Part shown: positions 61,428 through 64,000 of the stretch, in pieces
How positions within the stretch are numbered: the first letter of the stretch is position 1
Layout: each line of letters opens with the position of its first letter
Assembly (NCBI GenBank): GCA_051649305.1
Contig: JBOFGV010000044.1
Coordinates: 133,336 to 197,335 of the forward strand
Direction of reading: 5' to 3'
From: JADCCX01 sp051649305
GTDB lineage: Bacteria > Pseudomonadota > Alphaproteobacteria > Rhizobiales > Beijerinckiaceae
Length of the DNA: 64,000 nucleotides
Translations under genes and position numbers: made by a program
Notes under the pieces: model-generated
The model's input: the letters and a program-made list of their open reading frames with translations, nothing else
Told to the model about the DNA's origin: nothing
The model's database searches: none

Positions 61428-62045
61428 TTACCCGTGGTTTTTCTTCATACTTTCCAATGCGGCCTTCGTCGCAAGTTCAGCTGCCTGCTGAAGCCAGTTC
61501 ATCCTTATCTCGAGGCTGCTTGTAGCGACGATGCGAAAGACCCGGCGTTCAACATCCTGAACCCCGCAATAACGCAGCAAGCAATCCCGCCAGATCCGCT
61601 CCAGCGGGTCGCCAAACGCCGCGATTTCCCGCTCTTCACTGGTATTGCTCGTGTTGAGAACAATGGCCTTTTGCACCTTGAGGAGGCCTTTGGGAGCAGA
61701 ACCATCATCAGCGCCTTTTTCAAAGGCATAGGCCGAACCATGGACGAACACGCGATCCATCCAGCCCTTCATCATGGCAGGCGGTGCTCCCCAGCAGTTG
61801 GCATGAACAACACCGAGAACATCGGTGTTCAACAAGAGCTCAATATGGCGGCGGACATTGGCATCGGTGGTGGGGATGCCTCGCAACTCTGATGCGGTTA
61901 TCACCGGATCAAAACCTTCGGCGTGCAGGTCGCAGAACGTGCTTGCCAGTCCAGCAGCGATGAACGCTCGATGCATGGCATCTGCGAGGGCATGATTGAA
62001 GCTGCCGAGATCAGGGTGTGAGACAACGACAAGTGCGTTTTTCAT
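61428..62045 (-). CDS. NAD(P)H:quinone reductase-like flavodoxin-fold protein
   Basis: Protein of 205 residues opening ALVVVSHPDLGSFNHALADAMHRAF, then LLNTDVLGVVHANCWGAPPAMMKGWMDRVFVHGSAYAF. These are the FMN/FAD and active-site blocks of the MdaB/KefF-type (NQO1) family. It reduces quinones or similar electrophiles by two electrons. It is separated from the peptidase gene by an AT-rich 110-base gap in which I see no clear promoter. Confidence 0.92.
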   Translation of the reverse strand: MKNALVVVSHPDLGSFNHALADAMHRAFIAAGLASTFCDLHAEGFDPVITASELRGIPTTDANVRRHIELLLNTDVLGVVHANCWGAPPAMMKGWMDRVFVHGSAYAFEKGADDGSAPKGLLKVQKAIVLNTSNTSEEREIAAFGDPLERIWRDCLLRYCGVQDVERRVFRIVATSSLEIRMNWLQQAAELATKAALESMKKNHG

Positions 62046-62108
62046 GGAGAGTACGACTTACCAAATGACGCGAGATAATAGTCAGACCATTTGCAGGATA
62101 CAAATCGC

Positions 62109-62243
62109 CTCATCCTGAGGTGCTTTGCAAAGCAAAGCCTCGAAGGAAGCAGAATGCTGATGCAACACACTTTCTAGAAACTCAGGCTGCACACAGATTG
62201 TGCGTCCTTCGAGGCTCGCGTGCCGCGAGCACCTCAGGATGAG
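62109..62243. repeat. Palindromic intergenic repeat before ppdK end
   Basis: Outer arms CTCATCCTGAGGTGC (62109-62123) and GCACCTCAGGATGAG (62229-62243) are perfect inverted copies. Inner arms GCCTCGAAGGA (62137-62147) and TCCTTCGAGGC (62205-62215) are also perfect. Each side has its own hairpin: GCTTTGCAAAGC (62122-62133) and GCTCGCG-TGC-CGCGAGC (62214-62230). This is a classic multi-copy rhizobial repeat. It fills most of the 234-base gap between the quinone-reductase gene and ppdK. Confidence 0.85.
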
Positions 62244-62279
62244 AAGATTGGGAGAGTGGCATAAGCAGTCAGTGCCGCC

Positions 62280-64000
62280 TCACCCCTCGCTTTTCTTCAC
62301 ACTCCCCAGTGCCGCCTGCGCAGCCGCAAGGCGTGCAATCGGCACGCGGTAGGGTGAGCAGGAAACATAGTCGAGGCCGACGGTTTCGCAGAACATGATC
62401 GAGGCGGGGTCGCCGCCGTGTTCGCCGCAGATGCCAAGCTTCAACTCAGGCCTTGTGGCCTTGCCGCGCTCGGCTGCCATCTTCACCAATTCGCCCACGC
62501 CTTCCTGATCCAGCGTCACGAACGGGTCCTGCGCCAGAATGCCCCGTGCCTTGTAGAAGCCGAGGAAATTGGCGGCGTCATCGCGGCTGATGCCCAACGT
62601 GGTCTGTGTCAGGTCATTCGTGCCGAAGGAGAAGAACTCGGCGGAATGGGCGATGTCGCCGGCGCGGATCGCGGCGCGTGGCAGTTCGATCATCGTGCCG
62701 ACCTGATACTCAATGCGCTGGCCGGTTTCTTTCGCCACAGCTTCCGCCATGGCGTCGATGCGCTCTTTCACCAGATCAAGTTCGGCCTTCGTCAGCACTA
62801 GCGGCACCATGATTTCCGGCACCACCAGTTTGCCTGTCTTGTTGCCAGCACCAATCGCGGCTTCAAAGATAGCGCGCGCCTGCATCTCGGCAATTTCGGG
62901 ATAGGCCACAGCGAGGCGGCAGCCACGGAAACCGAGCATCGGGTTCACTTCGTGCAATTCAGCCGCGCGCAGTTTCAATTTCTCGACCGAGACGCCAAGA
63001 CCCTTGGCGACATCAGCCATTTCAGACTCGGTATGCGGCAGGAACTCATGCAGCGGCGGATCGAGCAGACGGATCGTGACCGGCAGGCCGGACATGATCT
63101 CGAAGAGTTCTGCGAAGTCTTTCTTCTGCATCGGCAGCAGTTTGGCGAGCGCCGTGCGGCGGCCCTTCTCGTCATCAGCGCAGATCATCTCGCGCATGGC
63201 GATGATGCGCTCCTCATCAAAGAACATATGCTCGGTGCGGCACAGACCAATGCCTTCTGCGCCGAACTTGCGGGCGTTGCGCGCATCCAGAGGCGTTTCG
63301 GCGTTGGTGCGGACCTTCATGCGGCGTGAGCCATCAGCCCAGCCCATGAGCGTGGAGAACTCGCCCGAAAGCTCTGGCTCCAGCATCTTGACGCGGCCTT
63401 TCAGCACTTCGCCGGTGGAGCCATCAATGGAGATGATGTCACCCGCAGTCATGGTATTGCTGCCGATGATCATCAATTGCTTGGCGTAATCCACGCGGAT
63501 CATGCCAGCACCCGAAACGCAGGGCTTGCCCATGCCGCGCGCCACAACGGCGGCGTGGGAGGTCATGCCGCCACGAGTGGTCAGAATGCCTTCAGCCGCA
63601 TGCATGCCGTGGATGTCTTCCGGTGAGGTTTCAACGCGCACCAGAATAACCTTGCGGCCAGCCTTGCGGGCTTCTTCGGCATCATTGGAATTGAAGACGA
63701 TTTCGCCAGATGCCGCACCGGGCGATGCAGGCAGGCCCGTCGCAATGCGGTTGCGCTCGGCCTTGGGGTCGATTGTAGGGTGCAGGAGCTGGTCGAGCGA
63801 CAGCGGCTCGATGCGCATCACCGCTTCCGATTTCTGGATCAGGCCTTCGTTGGCGAGATCAACTGCGATCTTGAGGGCAGCCTTGGCGGTGCGCTTGCCG
63901 TTGCGGGTCTGCAGCATCCACAATTTGCCGCGCTCAACCGTGAACTCCATGTCCTGCATGTCGCGGTAGTGCTTTTCCAGAATACCGTAGATGCGCACCA
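62280..64000 (-). CDS. ppdK: Pyruvate, phosphate dikinase, C-terminal part (partial)
   Basis: The last 573 or so codons are in the window; the start lies beyond the right edge. Visible are the swivelling phosphohistidine domain ILTTRGGMTSHAAVVARGMGKPC (phospho-His in TSHAA) and the PEP/pyruvate barrel with GIGLCRTEHMFF. The catalytic Cys lies in KLGICGEHGGDP near the end. It interconverts pyruvate, ATP and phosphate with PEP, AMP and pyrophosphate. It ends with a short KKSEG tail. Confidence 0.97.
   Translation of the reverse strand, partial: VRIYGILEKHYRDMQDMEFTVERGKLWMLQTRNGKRTAKAALKIAVDLANEGLIQKSEAVMRIEPLSLDQLLHPTIDPKAERNRIATGLPASPGAASGEIVFNSNDAEEARKAGRKVILVRVETSPEDIHGMHAAEGILTTRGGMTSHAAVVARGMGKPCVSGAGMIRVDYAKQLMIIGSNTMTAGDIISIDGSTGEVLKGRVKMLEPELSGEFSTLMGWADGSRRMKVRTNAETPLDARNARKFGAEGIGLCRTEHMFFDEERIIAMREMICADDEKGRRTALAKLLPMQKKDFAELFEIMSGLPVTIRLLDPPLHEFLPHTESEMADVAKGLGVSVEKLKLRAAELHEVNPMLGFRGCRLAVAYPEIAEMQARAIFEAAIGAGNKTGKLVVPEIMVPLVLTKAELDLVKERIDAMAEAVAKETGQRIEYQVGTMIELPRAAIRAGDIAHSAEFFSFGTNDLTQTTLGISRDDAANFLGFYKARGILAQDPFVTLDQEGVGELVKMAAERGKATRPELKLGICGEHGGDPASIMFCETVGLDYVSCSPYRVPIARLAAAQAALGSVKKSEG

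Noticed and set aside
1..64000. CRISPR arrays, tRNA or rRNA genes, insertion sequences, prophage genes
   Set aside because: No regularly spaced direct repeats, no tRNA T-arm signature with a matching acceptor stem, and no transposase, integrase or phage motif could be recognised.

Overview
The window looks like a chromosomal segment of an alphaproteobacterium of the order Hyphomicrobiales (rhizobial group). The basis is moderately high GC, the core block hrcA / rph-rdgB-hemW, a pyruvate phosphate dikinase, two palindromic intergenic repeats of the kind common in this order, and many Bug/TctC receptors. The genus cannot be fixed from the sequence alone. I see no rRNA, tRNA, CRISPR array, transposase or prophage gene. 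No stretch longer than about 240 bases lacks a gene or a recognisable repeat.

Layout. (1) 1-1627: end of an SMP-30-type lactonase gene, a D-xylose-dehydrogenase-like SDR and a VOC protein. (2) 1631-12130: a minus-strand operon encoding a three-subunit molybdenum hydroxylase followed by a complete Liv-type ABC importer. It diverges from a TetR gene and a 2,6-dihydroxypyridine-hydroxylase-like flavoprotein, with a strong promoter/operator between them. This looks like uptake plus two successive hydroxylations of an (N-hetero)aromatic. (3) 12178-19461: class I fumarase, MmgE/PrpD, mesaconyl-CoA-hydratase-like protein, acyl-CoA dehydrogenase and TctC on the minus strand, divergent from a CaiB/BaiF CoA-transferase. 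This is an apparent CoA-dependent route for a C4-C6 di/tricarboxylate. (4) 19485-34986: two divergent operons around a GntR/FCD regulator. The left one holds TctC, TctB, TctA, MmgE/PrpD, an atypical SDR, a TauE-type permease and another TctC. The right one holds MmgE/PrpD, an FAH-family enzyme, two TctC proteins, a two-subunit molybdenum hydroxylase and a signal-less ModA-like protein.

(5) 35114-37555: an exported trio of amidohydrolase, FixH/YtkA-like protein and diheme cytochrome c peroxidase-like protein. (6) 37764-44579: class III aminotransferase, iron-type alcohol dehydrogenase, BKACE enzyme and spermidine-synthase-like protein, then convergent AtuA-type genes with their own TctC. (7) 44665-51702: core genes hrcA (minus) and rph-rdgB-hemW (plus), split by an EcoRII-type restriction-modification island with Vsr. 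A palindromic repeat abuts the hemW start codon. (8) 51726-59019: a sugar operon with a YihV-like PfkB kinase, a LacD-family aldolase, a fucose-isomerase-like protein, a Gfo/Idh/MocA oxidoreductase, an OpgC-like membrane protein, OtnC and OtnI. The kinase carries two of three sulfonate-contact residues I recall for sulfofructose kinase, so a sulfosugar (sulfo-EMP-like) or a related phosphosugar pathway is possible. (9) 59002-64000: a small membrane protein, an exported DUF1036 protein, a membrane-anchored C13 (legumain-like) peptidase, a quinone-reductase-like flavoprotein, a second palindromic repeat and the 3' part of ppdK.

Overall this is a catabolic, transporter-rich region wrapped around a small housekeeping core. 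Substrates are inferred from enzyme families and gene order and have not been shown.
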